From: Armigeres subalbatus
Taxonomy: Eukaryota; Arthropoda; Insecta; Diptera; Culicidae
Direction: 5' to 3'
DNA length: 64,000 nt
Assembly: GCF_024139115.2 (NCBI RefSeq)
Contig: NC_085139.1
Location: 140,312,097-140,376,096 of the forward strand
The notes beneath the pieces were generated by a model. It ran no database searches, was not told the DNA's origin, and worked only from the letters and a program-made list of their open reading frames with translations. Each line of letters opens with the position of its first letter. The stretch's first letter is position 1. The translations under genes were made by a program, and so were the position numbers. Shown piece after piece: positions 9,966 through 21,884 of this stretch.

Positions 9966-12922
9966 TGGAGATCATCCAGTTGAATCTCAATCATTGCAAC
10001 ACCGCACAGCAACTGTTGTGGCAGTCGACAACAGAAGCAATGTGTGACGTGGCAATTATTGCTGAACCGTATCGGATCCCTCCTGACAACGGCAACTGGG
10101 TGGCGGATTCATCTGGGATTGCAGCTATCCAAGTGATGGGCAAATTCCCTATTCAAGAAGTGGTAGACAGCTCAAGCGAAGGTTTCGTTATCTCCAAAAT
10201 CAACGGGATCTTCGTGTGTAGCTGCTACGCACCCCCACGGTGGACTTTGGAGCTGATGCTGGACTCACTCACAGAGAAGCTGATCGGCCGAAAACCGGTA
10301 ATCATCGAAGGCGACTTCAACGCTTGGGCAGTGGAGTGGGGAAGCAGGCTGACTAACCCCAGAGTTTACAGTTTGCTGGAGTTGTTGGCAAAGCTGCACG
10401 TCAGGCTGTGCAAAGAAGGTACCGTTAGTACATTTCGCAGAGATGGCAGGAGTCCATCATCGACGTCACGTTCTGCAGTCCGTCGCTGGTGAGGAACATG
10501 AACTGGAGAGTTAGTGAGGACTATACACATAGTGATCATCAGGCGATCCGGTATTGTGTTGGAACACGAATGCCGACGGTACGGCGAGAGATTAGGAATA
10601 GCGGGCGAAAATGGAAGGCGAAGGACTTCGACAAAGATCTTTTATCGAAGCACTCCGAGCGGACAGCGGCGCTACAAATCTCGATGCAGACGAGCTGACA
10701 GAAACTCTTGCGAGGGCATGCGATGCGACGATGCCAAGGAGACTGGAGCCAAGGAAAAGCCGGCGGCTAAATTACTGGTGGAACGATACTCTTGCTAGCC
10801 TTCGTGCTGCGTGTCTCAGAGCCAGAAGACACTTTCAGAGAGCAAGGTCTGAAACAGTCAGAGAGGAGCGTAAGATAATCTTCCGTGAAGCTAGATCGGC
10901 CTTCAAACGGGAGATTAAAGTCAGCCAATCCAACTGCTTCAAGGAGTTGTGCCGAGAAGCTGACGCTGATCCTTGGGGCAACGCTTATCGGGTCGTAACA
11001 GCGAGGATCAGGGGTCCAGCGACGCCAGCGGAAATGTGTCCGGACAAGCTGAAGATCATCGTTGATGGTCTCTTCCCGCAGCATGATTCTACGATGTGGC
11101 CACCTACACCGTACGTAGATGAAGACGGAGTAACCATTGCAGGTATGCAAGTCTCCAACGACGAGCTGTCATCAGTGGCGAAAGGTCTGAAGATGAAGAA
11201 AGCTCCGGGTCCGGATGGAATTCCAAACGTGGCTCTAAAACTGCGATACTGGCGTTTCCAGATTTGTTCAGGATGGTGCTGCAGAAATGCCTAGCAGATG
11301 GTAACTTTCCGGATAGGTGGAAGATCCAGAAACTAGTGCTGCTGCCGAAACCAGAAACCGCCGGGAATCCAGCCTCGTATAGGCCAATATGCCTGCCGGC
11401 TACACTGGGGAAGCTTCTGGAAAGGATTATCCTTAATCGGCTGACGCAGTTCACTGAAGGCGAGACCGGCTTATCGGAAATGCAGTTCGGATTCCGAAAA
11501 GGCAGATCGACGGTGGACGCAATCAGGACGGTCATTGAAGTTTCAGAGAAAGCGGCCAAGAAGAAGAGGCGCGGCAATCGATTCTGCGCTGTAGTAACGA
11601 TTGACGTCAAAACGCTTTTAACAGTGCCAGCTGGGAGGCTATCGCCGCAGCGCTGCACGGTATGCGGGTTCCTGACTACTTGTGTAGAATCATTGAAAGT
11701 TACTTCCAGAACCGGATCCTGGTTTACGAAACGAATTCGGGGCAGAAGTCGATTAGGGTTACCGCAGGTGCTCCGCAAGGTTCCATTCTAGGCCCGACGC
11801 TGTGGAACATTATGTATAACGGAGTTCTAAAACTGAAGTTGCCCAAAGGCGTGAAGATTTTCGGATTCGCGGATGATGTCGTTCTAACGATAACCGGAGA
11901 GTCGCTGGAAGAGGTAGAAATGCTGGTGGCGGAGACGACCGACGCAGTTGAAAACTGGATGAATGGAGTCAAACTGCAGCTTGCTCACCACAAAACAGAA
12001 GTGATGCTGGTTAGCAACTGCCGCGAGATCCAGCGGATCCAGCTTACCATAGGAGGGCACAACATACCGTCCGTGCGGGCTTTGAGGCATCTAGGAGTGA
12101 TGATCGACGACCGGTTGAATTTCAACACCCATGTAGACTATTCCTGCGAAAAGGCATCTAAAATGGTCAGTGCGTTTGCAAGGATCATGCCGAACGTGGG
12201 TGGTCCTAAAAGCAGCAGTAGGCGTCTTCTGGCAGCAGTAGCATCCTCGATACTGAGGTACGGAGCTCCAGCCTGGATGCTGCGCTCAAGACGAAACGTA
12301 ACCGCAGAAAGTTGAACAGCGTGTTTCGCCTAATGGCCGTTCGAGTCGCGAGTGCGTACCGAACCATTTCCTCGGAGGCAGTGTGCGTTATCGCAGGGAT
12401 GATTCCAATCTGCATAACCCTAGCAGAGGATATCGAGTGTTACCAACGGAGAGATACCAGAAATGTGAGGAAGACGGTGAGACTGGACTCTATGGTGAAG
12501 TGGCAGCAGGAGTGGGACAATGCGGATAATGGAAGGTGGACCGGCTCATCCCCAATGTGTCGACGTGGGTGTATAGGGAGCATGGAGAGGTGAACTTTTA
12601 CCTCACACAGTTCCTTTCCGGACATGGCTGTTTCCGTCACTATCTGCATCGGTGTGGCCATGCGTCATCGCCATCCTGCCCGGCGTGTATCAACATAGAG
12701 GAGACTCCAGAACACGTGGTATTCGATTGCCCAAGGTTTGTGGAAGTACGTAGAGGAATGCCTGCCCTACGGGCGGACAACATCGCAGAGCGAATGTGTC
12801 GCGATGAGGGTACGTGGAATGCAGTAAGCAGAGTCGTGACGCAAATACTGTCAGAGCTGCATCGTCAATGGAGAAGGGACCAGCAAATAAGCGTCGGTTT
12901 GGAGCGAAATCCAGCACAGTGA
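9965..12922 (+). pseudogene. R1-clade LINE ORF2 (APE endonuclease-RT-zinc finger), frameshifted
   Basis: Starts at the overlapping TAATG after ORF1. Visible in order: an AP endonuclease-like domain (QLNLNHC, DVAIIAEPY, GDFNAWAVEW, HSDHQAI), the reverse transcriptase (KAPGPDGIP, SYRPICLPATLGKLLERI, FGFRKGRST, GAPQGSILGP, catalytic FADD) and a C-terminal Cys/His finger (CGHASSPSCPAC with later H and C). The reading frame shifts at about 10452, 10665, 11245, 11615, 12310 and 12535, so no full protein can be made. Catalytic motifs survive, which suggests fairly recent loss. Confidence 0.85.
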
Positions 12923-13581
12923 GCAGTGTTTGGTCTCGGGTCGTCAGAGCGCCAGCGAACCGGAAGTCTTCTGCCAACCGGAATCGTTGGACCGACCTCG
13001 GCACTTGAATTGCCAACCTGCTGAAGAAAGAAGAAGGAAGTGCTTCGGGTATGTAGGGCACCGCCAGTGCGGACGTCATCCACCACCGGAACTGTCGGAC
13101 CACCTCTGCAACCCGAAGACGAAGACGGCGCAATGCGCGAAAGCGTCCCCTGCGATAGCCGCCGGTAGTCGGGGCACCATCAGTGCGGAAGTTTCCTTCA
13201 CCGGAACTGGTGGACCACCCTCGACGCCGGGGAAGTCAGGAGGATTCGAGTGAGGAAGTTTGCGGTACGACCGCCGAGGGATCGAGACAACGTAGCAGTG
13301 GATCTCAGCAAGCCAGTCGGCGAACTAGCCTAAGCTAGGGGCCGGAATTTTAGAAGAAGTGCATGAGCACAGCCCCCGAAGTAGTCGCAGCATCCCGTGG
13401 TCCCAGGGGATCGAGGCAAGGAGGATAAGGGACCCGGTTTATCCGGGAGGCACATTTTTAGCAGGTCGGGAGGAGCCCATCCCTGTTCGCCTTCGAGCAT
13501 AGTGTGGATGCTCAAGGTGTCTGTCGCGCAGATTTTTGATGGCCTTTAACCCTTGTAAAAAAAAAAAAAAAAAAAAAAAAA
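12923..13581 (+). other. 3' UTR and poly(A) tail of the R1 LINE
   Basis: GC-rich 3' UTR with two partly repeated segments around AGTGCGGA...CACCGGAACT (about 13067-13115 and 13180-13225). It ends in an A tract at 13557-13582 directly before the right target-site duplication. Confidence 0.75.
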
Positions 13582-13595
13582 ACACACAGAGACAT

Positions 13596-14050
13596 CATCT
13601 CAGTTCATCGAGCTGAGTCGATTGGTATATATGTAACATTATGGGTCTCCAGGCCTTCTGTAAAACTTTGGTTTTGGAGCGAACATATAGCCTTTTCGTA
13701 TACTTTGTAGACAAAAAGCAAAAATGGTGTTTCGGTCTTAACTTCCGATCTCATGTTTCGATCTGGCCAATGTTCAATAGGACACATTGGGACAGGATAC
13801 TGCGTCGAATGCAACTTGTTGCGAGCAAATAAACTGAAAATAAATGCCTAATAAAAATGAGTGACATTCTTTACGCGATTTTTTCGTAAAAGTTTGCATT
13901 TTAGCCATAACTGGCCAATTTTCAATAGAAAAAATGGGACAGGAATCTGCGTCGAATGCAACTTGTTGCGTGTAAATCGATCAAGGTTAGGTGTCCGAAA
14001 TATAGGTAACATTTTTTTGTGATTTTTCTATTAAAAAAAGGTAGTTTGGC
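13596..14050 (+). repeat. Satellite junction and diverged 167-bp monomers
   Basis: Continues the pre-insertion locus: CATCTCAGTTCATCGAGCTG, GTCGATTGGTATATA, the GGGTCTCC-GGCCTTCT stretch, a decayed copy of the hairpin spacer, then two divergent satellite monomers with GGCCAATTTTCAATAG and GAATGCAACTTGTTGCG. Confidence 0.75.
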
Positions 14051-15018
14051 CATAACTTCCGATCCCATAGTCAGACTTGGTCAATTTTCAATAGGAAATA
14101 ATGGGAAAGGATTTTGCGTCGAATGCAATTTGTTGCGAGCAAATCGGTTGAGGATAAGTGCCCGAAAAATGAGTGACATTTTTTACGCGATTTTTACGTA
14201 TAAATTTGTATTTTGGCCATAACTTCCGATCCCATAGTCCGACCTGGCCAATTTTCAATAGGAAATAATGGGAAAGGATTCTGCGTCGAATGCAATTTGT
14301 TGCGAGCAAATCGATTAAGGATAAGTGCCCGAAAAATGAGTGACATTTTTTACGCGATTTTTACGTATAAATTTGTATTTTGGCCATAACTTCCGATCCC
14401 ATAGTCCGACCTGACCAATTTTCAATAGGAAACAATGGGAAAGGATTCTGCGTCGAATGCAATTTGTTGCGAGCAAATCGGTTGAGAATAAGTGCCCGAA
14501 AAATGAGTGACATTTTTTACGCGATTTTTGCGTATAAATTTGTATTTTGGCCATAACTTCCAAGCCCATAGTCCGACCTGGCCAATTTTCAATAAGAATC
14601 AATGGGAAAGGATTCTGCGTCGAATGCAATTTGTTGCGAGCAAATCGGTTGAGGATAAGTGCCCGAAAAATGAGTGACATTTTTTACGCGAATTTGGGGA
14701 TAAATTTGTGTTTTGGACATCACTTCCAATCCCATAGTCCGACCTGGCCAATTTTCAATAGGAAACAATGGGAAAGGATTCTGCGTCGAATGCAATCTGT
14801 TGCGAGCAAATCGGTTGAGGATAAGTGCCCGAAAAATGAGTGACATTTTTTACGCGATTTTTGCGTATAAATTTGTATTTTGGCCATAACTTCCGATCCC
14901 ATAGTCCGACCTGGCCAATTTTCAATAGGAAACAATGGGAAAGGATTCTGCGTCTAATGCAATCTGTTGCGAGCAAATCGGTTGAGGATAAGTGCCCGAA
15001 AAATGAGTGACATTTTTT
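14051..15018 (+). repeat. 167-bp satellite array 1 (about 6 monomers)
   Basis: The phrase CATAACTTCC (or a one-base variant) begins at 14051, 14218, 14385, 14552, 14718 and 14885, giving a 167-bp period (one 166). Monomers share GGCCAATTTTCAATAGGAAA, GATTCTGCGTCGAATGCAAT and AAATGAGTGACATTTTT, with few differences. The array ends at CGTCGTTTTGTGCGCACACA, running straight into the CA microsatellite. Confidence 0.95.
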
Positions 15019-15031
15019 GCGTCGTTTTGTG

Positions 15032-15374
<343 letters not shown>

Positions 15375-16525
15375 CATAACTTCCGATCCCATAGTCAGAC
15401 TTGGTCAATTTTCAATAGGAAACAATGGGAAAGGATTTTGCGTCGAATGCAATTTATTGCGAGCAAATCGGTTGAGGATAAGTGCCCGAAAAATGAGTGA
15501 CATTTTCTACGCGATTTTTCCGTATAAACTTGTATTTTGGCCATAACTTCCGATCCCATAGTCCGACCTGGCCAATTTTCAATAGGAAACAATGGGAAAG
15601 GATTCTGTGTCGAATGCAATTTGTTGCGAGCAAATCGGTTGAGGATAAGTGCCCGAAAAATGAGTGACATTTTTTACGCGATTTTTACGTATAAATTTGT
15701 ATTTTGGCCATAACTTCCGATCCCATAGTCCGACCTGGCCAATTTTCAATAGGAAATAATGGGAAAGGATTCTGCGTCGAATGCAATTTGTTGCGAGCAA
15801 ATCGATTAAGGATAAGTGCCCGAAAAATGAGTGACATTTTTTACGCGATTTTTACGTATAAATTTGTATTTTGGCCATAACTTCCGATCCCATAGTCCGA
15901 CCTGGCCAATTTTCAATAGGAAATAATGGGAAAGGATTCTGCGTCGAATGCAATTTGTTGCGAGCAAATCGATTAAGGATAAGTGCCCGAAAAATGAGTG
16001 ACATTTTTTACGCGATTTTTACGTATAAATTTGTATTTTGGCCATAACTTCCGATCCCATAGTCCGACCTGGCCAATTTTCAATAGGAAACAATGGGAAA
16101 GGATTCTGCGTCGAATGCAATTTGTTGCGAGCAAATCGGTTGAGAATAAGTGCCCGAAAAATGAGTGACATTTTTTACGCGATTTTTGCGTATAAATTTG
16201 TATTTTGGCCATAACTTCCGATCCCATAGTCCGACCTGGCCAATTTTCAATAGGAAACAATGGGAAAGGATTCTGCGTCGAATGCAATCTGTTGCGAGCA
16301 AATCGGTTGAGGACAAGTGCCCGAAAAATGAGTGACATTTTTACGCGATTTTTGCGTATAAATTTGTATTTTGGCCATAACTTCCGATCCCATAGTCCGA
16401 CCTGGCCAATTTTCAATAGGAAACAATGGGAAAGGATTCTGCGTCGAATGCAATCTGTTGCGAGCAAATCGGTTGAGGACAAGTGCCCGAAAAATGAGTG
16501 ACATTTTTTGCGTCGTTTTGTGCGC
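15375..16525 (+). repeat. 167-bp satellite array 2 (about 7 monomers) plus CA start
   Basis: CATAACTTCC begins at 15375, 15542, 15709, 15876, 16043, 16210 and 16376 (167-bp steps, last 166 through loss of one T). It ends with the same GCGTCGTTTTGTGCGCACAC junction as array 1, so the whole block is a higher-order repeat: monomers, CA tract, hairpin spacer. Confidence 0.95.
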
Positions 16526-16534
16526 ACACACACA

Positions 16535-16566
<32 letters not shown>

Positions 16567-16700
16567 GACATCACCTCAATTCGTCGAACTGAGTCGATTG
16601 GTATATAACACTATGGGTCTCCGGGCCTTCTATAAAAAGTTTGTTTTTGGAGCGATCATATAGCCTTTACCGTATACTTAGTATACGAGAAAGGCAAAAA
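16526..16700 (+). repeat. Short CA tract and second hairpin spacer
   Basis: About 40 bp of CA, then a near-identical copy of the 15232-15374 spacer including the GTATACTTAGTATAC hairpin core and ending GAGAAAGGCAAAAA. Confidence 0.9.
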
Positions 16701-16859
16701 CATCACGAAAGTTTTTTTTGGCCTTTTTCAATCAAAGTGATTTAATTCAAAAAGTGTGTTTCAATGCATTTTTATACAGTAAATTAAATCTATTTTGAGA
16801 CTCAATGACGATTGCCATTACAATTTTAGCGCGAATTTCTTTTTTCTTTTTTTTTCCAA

Positions 16860-17661
16860 AATGGCTGCGGAATTCGATGGTGGGCACCTTTGTTGGTTCG
16901 GTTATGGGCACCCTTATTTTATTGACAAATCATTCAATATCGTTTTAGTCGTTCCCTAACTTATTTCAAATGACGTTTTTATGCAGTTTTTAATTATTTA
17001 GACATATTTGATTGAAATAATGAGTTTAATTCATATTTTTGTTCTTTGGGTATGTCTAGTTATTATATCTACACTTTTTGGAACAAATCGTTGGCTGATT
17101 TGCTTACAACAGGTTGCATTCGACGGGGAATCCTGTCCCACTGTTTCCTATTGAAAATTGGTCAGATCGGACTATGGGATCAACATTTATGGCCAAAATA
17201 TTATTTTTTATAATGTTCTTGTTCACTATTACCGCTAGGGTGATTAATCAGGATTTTTACTGTGAGGTATATCAATAAAACATAAATCAATGAAAAATTT
17301 AAACCCATTTACCTAAAGTGCTATTTTAGACTATTCTCATGTGATTTTTTTAATATCCTCCCCAATGCACCGATGGAGGCATCATCACTGCTAGGTGGAT
17401 TGATATGATTTTTCTAGTGCTTCCTGGCTACTAGAATGAATAAATTATTCCTTTTGTTTAAATCTGGGTGGTTTATTTTTAGCTGAGTTTTCAAAGGTGC
17501 CCACAACCGAAACAAAATTGAAATGTCCAAAAATGTCAAATTTGCAAAACTGTCAATATTTTTTTTCAAACCGATGAAATCAAACTATTTTTTTTTTCTA
17601 GTAGTAAGGTAACTTATGGGTCAAATACAAAAGGGTGCCCACAACCGTACCTCTTCCCCTA
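16860..17661. mobile_element. Right part of a TA-flanked element with GGTTRTGGGCACCC motif
   Basis: The right end reads, reverse complemented, TA-GGGGAAGAGGTACGGTTG, with TA at 17660-17661. The motif GGTTRTGGGCACC occurs directly at about 16877 and 16899-16915 and inverted at 17496-17510 and 17633-17648. A minus-strand 167-bp satellite monomer lies inside at about 17098-17200. The left terminus was not found; motif copies at 5809-5840 may belong to it or to a second copy. Confidence 0.5.
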
Positions 17662-18690
17662 TATGTTAGAAGGAATTCTAGTACAGGCCAGGCTAGATGG
17701 TATCTTGATCGTGCGTAAAAATAAGCGTGACCAGGAATTGCAAACCTCATGCTTTTGTCAGTTAAGAACTTCATACAAAGGCACATTTGGTCACTTTTTC
17801 GGCAACTGAAATTCACAATTTGGTCACTTTTTTCATCATCGTTGGTCACTATGGTCACTATTTTGAACGGCATTCATCGCTACCAGCGCAGCGCTGAGAC
17901 AACTCTTGCATTATTTTGAGAGCTTATCAAATCATTTAAAAATAGATTTTCTCTCTATTCACTTACAACATCCAGTTTGATGTCAGCTACTCGATTTCAT
18001 ATGGACAATTACCCTGAGATCTATGGATTACCAAAATATTTTTAAAATTAGAAATATTTCACAATCCACAATACCTACGTAAAACTAAACGTTCTAAAAA
18101 TCGTTCAAACCATCAATCTCATTTAAGGTAAATAGACTCTCCAGATTACCCAGGCGACTTTTTCTCTTCTGCTTAGTCATATCTGTTTCGTAATTCCTAC
18201 AGATTCCATAGATTCTACAGATTCAACATGGAATGCGGGACGCCTGGCAATGCGGGTCAAGAAAGCTGAATCCGGGACTTTATAATAATAATAAGATCAT
18301 AGTGTATGGTAGGAGAAGATATGAATACATATGGGGGAATTGTTCCGATTTCCATCTCACTGAACATATATTAATATCATCGCAAAACAGAAAAATACGG
18401 CACCAATCTCGATACTTCTTTTTGACGCATATTAGCAAAAGCTCACTGCTGAAAAAACCACAAAAATTAAAACAATTCAAACTCCTTTCCATTCTTTGTT
18501 TTTGATAGCTCCCATGAAATGAAGTGACGAACGGCTCCCCTATGCTCTATTCATATTTTGGAAATATGGAGTAAAATTGTTGCATAATGCTTTCGTAGCA
18601 ATCTTTCTAAGTGAATCGTCGTTTCAGAGTGAGTCATCTGATTGGGAAGAACTGGAAATCTCTCAATAATATAATAATCATATAATTCTC
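17662..18690. other. Unassigned intergenic DNA downstream of amylase A
   Basis: AT-rich, with no open frame of note and no recognised repeat. It may include the far 3' flank of the amylase-like gene. Confidence 0.55.
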
Positions 18691-18693
18691 AAC

Positions 18694-18720
18694 ATTTATT
18701 TATAATAGTTCAATTTTATT
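18694..18720 (-). terminator. Poly(A) signals of amylase-like gene A
   Basis: On the minus strand AATAAA lies at 18720-18715, 55 nt past the stop codon, and a second AATAAA at about 18699-18694. The spacing fits a normal 3' UTR of under 100 nt. Confidence 0.6.
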
Positions 18721-18775
18721 CAGATAAATTATAAATTACGTTGAATGTATCAATAGCTACGGGTTGCACAATAAT

Positions 18776-20272
18776 CTACTGTACCTTTGAGTTGGCATGA
18801 ATTGCCAGAACGTTGAAGGCACCAAATGCAGCCACATAAATTCTCGCCAAACCGTTCGCATCTACTTCGATCGAATAGCCCGTACAAGTGCCACCAGTTC
18901 CTATCGTTCCGGTGATAACATCACAGTATACCCCCGAGGGTAAACATGTCTGCATGGTTTGGTCCAAATCTGTTCGTTCAAGATTGAATACAATAAATCC
19001 CCGATTTCCACGACAAAACGCCATCTGATATGCTCCGTTGTCAACCCAATAGGAAACATCGGTTCCGGCGACAGTATTTCTGAAGCCAATCATATTTGCT
19101 ATAGCGTTCAAACGATGCTCGCAGATCCAGTTGTTACCGCAGGTGCCATCTGAATTGACTGTCGGGGAGATAATATTTCCATTAGAATCCGCTGGGGGGC
19201 CATGGTCACCATTATTGAACGCATATGAACTCATGACTCTGGGTGTCCCATAAGGATGTGCTAGCATAAATGCCACAGCCATTATGTAATGCTTTCCGTC
19301 TTTGTAGGTTAAAATGGGACCTTTCTCCGAATTGCTCCTTTGTTTCACATGGTTATCTACGAAAACGAGAGTTCTCTCTGAAGCTGGAAATCCAAACGGT
19401 TGTCCAATGTTGATGAGTGTGGACAATCGTTGATGTCCACTGAAGACGAGTCCCATTGTATCCGAATATCGGTACTCAGTGACTGTCCCCAGAGGTGTAT
19501 ATTCGAACTTCGAAATTCCATCGTCACTAACGTCCACTATGTCTTGTATGATGAAAGGTCTAGCATTTGCAGAAAAGCCGTGATCCTGCGCAAGATTGGC
19601 AAGTCTGCTATAAATAATTTGCAGATCACCTGACCACATGTGCTTGGCAGCATCCACATGAAAACCAGCCACTCCGTAGACAATAAACTTATTCAAAAGG
19701 TTCACCACTCTATCACGTACCCATTCTGATCGTTGGTTCAAATCCGGTAGGCTGTTCAGGCGACAGTCTCTTTTTTCTACAGGATTGCTCTTTTCTTTAA
19801 TTTCACACGCCGTGTTGAAATCTGATGAGTTGTACGGCACCGCAGGATACGTAAGACTGCTTGAATCTGCTATCGAGCCACCACTTCCTCCATACTGAAT
19901 TGAAGCAGCCATTTGATTTAATACCACATCTGCATAAATCCTCACGCCGACTGCATTGCAACGACGTACCATTTGAGCGAATTCCGCTTCACTTCCAGAG
20001 CGAGTGTTCAAGTAGTAGGACACAGGTTGATAACGCTCCCACCATGGTCGAAACGAACTGTATATCACTGCATTTTCTGTAGCTGGTGAAATTTGAATTC
20101 CCCCAAAGCCCGTCGGGGCTAGAAAACGTTCACACTCATCTGCAATATCAGTCCATTTCCACTCGAACAGCTGAACTATTCCACTACGACCCGGCCACCA
20201 GTGAGGGTCAAACTGACTTTGAACCACCATCACATTACATAGCATCAGAGTAATTAGAATCACTGACTGCAT
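18776..20272 (-). CDS. Secreted alpha-amylase-like protein with lost catalytic residues (GH13)
   Basis: A 498-residue intronless open frame, full length for an animal alpha-amylase. A signal peptide (1-19) precedes QFDPHWW, the usual mature start. The fold is well kept: [23 protein letters not shown] and the family cysteines. The four GH13 catalytic regions are damaged: DVVLNQ (His to Gln120), GFHVDAAKH (chloride-ligand Arg to His205; nucleophile Asp207 kept), IIQDIVD (acid/base Glu to Asp244) and FVDNHVKQR (third catalytic Asp to Val309). The flexible GHG loop is also lost (RSNSEKG). Starch hydrolysis is therefore not expected. It is a tandem paralogue of the intact gene at 44.3-45.9 kb on the same strand. 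Lack of any stop or frameshift suggests a retained non-enzymatic role or recent decay. Family assignment is certain; inactivity is inferred. Confidence 0.93.
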   Translation of the reverse strand: MQSVILITLMLCNVMVVQSQFDPHWWPGRSGIVQLFEWKWTDIADECERFLAPTGFGGIQISPATENAVIYSSFRPWWERYQPVSYYLNTRSGSEAEFAQMVRRCNAVGVRIYADVVLNQMAASIQYGGSGGSIADSSSLTYPAVPYNSSDFNTACEIKEKSNPVEKRDCRLNSLPDLNQRSEWVRDRVVNLLNKFIVYGVAGFHVDAAKHMWSGDLQIIYSRLANLAQDHGFSANARPFIIQDIVDVSDDGISKFEYTPLGTVTEYRYSDTMGLVFSGHQRLSTLINIGQPFGFPASERTLVFVDNHVKQRSNSEKGPILTYKDGKHYIMAVAFMLAHPYGTPRVMSSYAFNNGDHGPPADSNGNIISPTVNSDGTCGNNWICEHRLNAIANMIGFRNTVAGTDVSYWVDNGAYQMAFCRGNRGFIVFNLERTDLDQTMQTCLPSGVYCDVITGTIGTGGTCTGYSIEVDANGLARIYVAAFGAFNVLAIHANSKVQ

Positions 20273-20289
20273 TTTGGTTGATTTTTTAA

Positions 20290-20300
20290 CAGACTGACCT
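20290..20300 (-). promoter_or_regulatory. Initiator-like GGTCAGTCTGT of amylase-like gene A
   Basis: On the minus strand GGTCAGTCTGT lies just upstream of the ATG, with the arthropod initiator TCAGT at 20297-20293 and a predicted +1 A at 20295. This leaves a 22-nt 5' UTR. No clear TATA box at -30. Amylase B has the matching GGTCAGTTTGT. Confidence 0.45.
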
Positions 20301-20839
20301 AAAACGGTCCCGTCCCGATGCTTAGTTTCTTATTCATGTGTGTCATATTATATGTAGATTTCGGTTGATTGATCGTCTTCTTATCAATTCCCGGAGATGG
20401 GCTTTGACAATTTTTATAAATGTAAACGTTTACTATCTTGGTTTTCTCTTACGTTGCAACGCGTTGTTCAGTGGTACTAAATCTTAATTGATGAACGTAT
20501 TGTACTGTGGAGCTACCAGTTAACTTGATACAGAAGAGTGAGGTAAACAGTGAGTCATTCGAATTTTTTTTTTCTTCATCCTAATAGATGGATTCACAGT
20601 TAGTCATGGAGGTAATAGTTTGCCATTTACATATCATAGTTGAGTGTGTGGGGAGAAAAATTGAAAAAAAAAAACAATTTCTCGTCATTGATGGGAGTCC
20701 TAGAGTTCCCAATATCCTCAACGTAACGCATTATACAGGAGTCTGATTGATGTTCACAGTTTTGACCAACCATCATCGTCGAGCGTTTTCGAATTTCAAA
20801 TACAGGTAGCACGCTAGATTTTTTTTTGCAAATCATCGG
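20301..20839. other. Upstream region of amylase-like gene A
   Basis: AT-rich, no recognised repeat or gene. Probably holds regulatory sites of the amylase-like gene; none can be named. Confidence 0.5.
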
Positions 20840-21600
20840 ATGAAATGCAAAGATGGAATCCACTATGATAATATAAGACATAAACTAAGTATATTTACCT
20901 GGAAGAAAATTTTAGAAAATGAAGGGAATATTGAATCTTCCGTTGATGTCTTTTATAATACCAATTTTGATATTATTATCGACGAGGTTGCAAAAGGAAG
21001 AAAAAGACGGAACGGAAATTCAAAATATCCAAATTGGTACAGTAGGCAGCTAAAAAAAAATTATAGAATCGCAATTACAAGCTAGACAATACGATTGAAA
21101 ATTTGGATAAATATTTAGCATCTTTGATCAATTAAAACTAGCAATTGGTGTAGCCTTTAAGGAGTACAATACGAAAACAGTAAACGAAATAAAATTATGT
21201 CCAAAGAACTTCTTCAATTGCGTAAAATCAAAATATAATTCAGACAATTTTCCGTCACTCATGTATTAAGATAAACGCATGGGTAATTGCTCTGAAGATA
21301 TCCGTAATCTTTTTGGAGATTTCTTTTAAAAAATATACATCACCATATTCCCAAACTTTTTGAATCTATTATCAATGAAAAACTTACAACAACTACATAA
21401 CTTCAAATCAGAATTACAAAAAGCAGCAGGGATTTCTCAATGATCGCTCTACCGCTACAAATTTCATAGAATTCATTGATTATTCGTTGAATGCGATAGA
21501 TAATGGAAACTACGTGGAAGCTCTATACACTGACGAGGCATTATCGCATTGGCATTTCAATGTTACTCGTCAAATTAAAAAAAAAATGAATTGAGCCTGG
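20840..21600 (+). pseudogene. Jockey-type LINE reverse transcriptase relic
   Basis: Degenerate coding sequence. A linker-type segment (YPNWYSRQLKKN, about 21027-21060) is followed after several frame breaks by RT blocks resembling GFLNDRSTATNFIEFIDYSL (about 21430-21490) and VEALYTD (about 21510-21535). The order and wording match jockey/Juan-like non-LTR polymerases. The catalytic YADD block is absent. Long dead. Confidence 0.6.
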
Positions 21601-21663
21601 ACTCCTTAGGTGGCTTGAATCTTATCGCTTAGACCGACAACAAATCGGGATTGATTCGATATA

Positions 21664-21813
21664 AAAACATGATATGAACTTATTTAAATGAGAGTGAAAA
21701 ATAACAAGCGAAAACAACAAAACTTGCACCAAAATGTCATAAAAATATCAGGTTTTGCTATTAACAAGAACAAGCTAATAGCTCAAGATATTGACAAGTT
21801 CATATCATGTTTT
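21664..21813. repeat. Inverted repeat, 18-bp perfect arms
   Basis: AAAACATGATATGAACTT at 21664-21681 is the exact reverse complement of 21796-21813, enclosing about 114 bp. MITE-like; no target-site duplication was confirmed. Confidence 0.6.
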
Positions 21814-21884
21814 GTTATCAATATCACGTTTTACTGTTAATGAGCTATTATCGTCTACCCGGGTGGAGATCCACAGTAACACTA

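Larger units (their letters stand above)
7972..13581 (+). mobile_element. R1-clade non-LTR retrotransposon, full length but inactive
   Basis: 5.61-kb LINE bounded by an exact 14-bp duplication and ending in about 25 A. Order: 5' leader (7972-8558), gag ORF1 (8559-9965), pol ORF2 relic (9965-12922), 3' UTR and A tail. The C-terminal Cys/His finger after the RT and the gag with zinc knuckles place it in the R1 clade. Some R1-clade families (Waldo, Mino) are known to target ACAY or AC microsatellites, which fits this site. Several frameshifts in pol make this copy non-functional. Confidence 0.85.
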
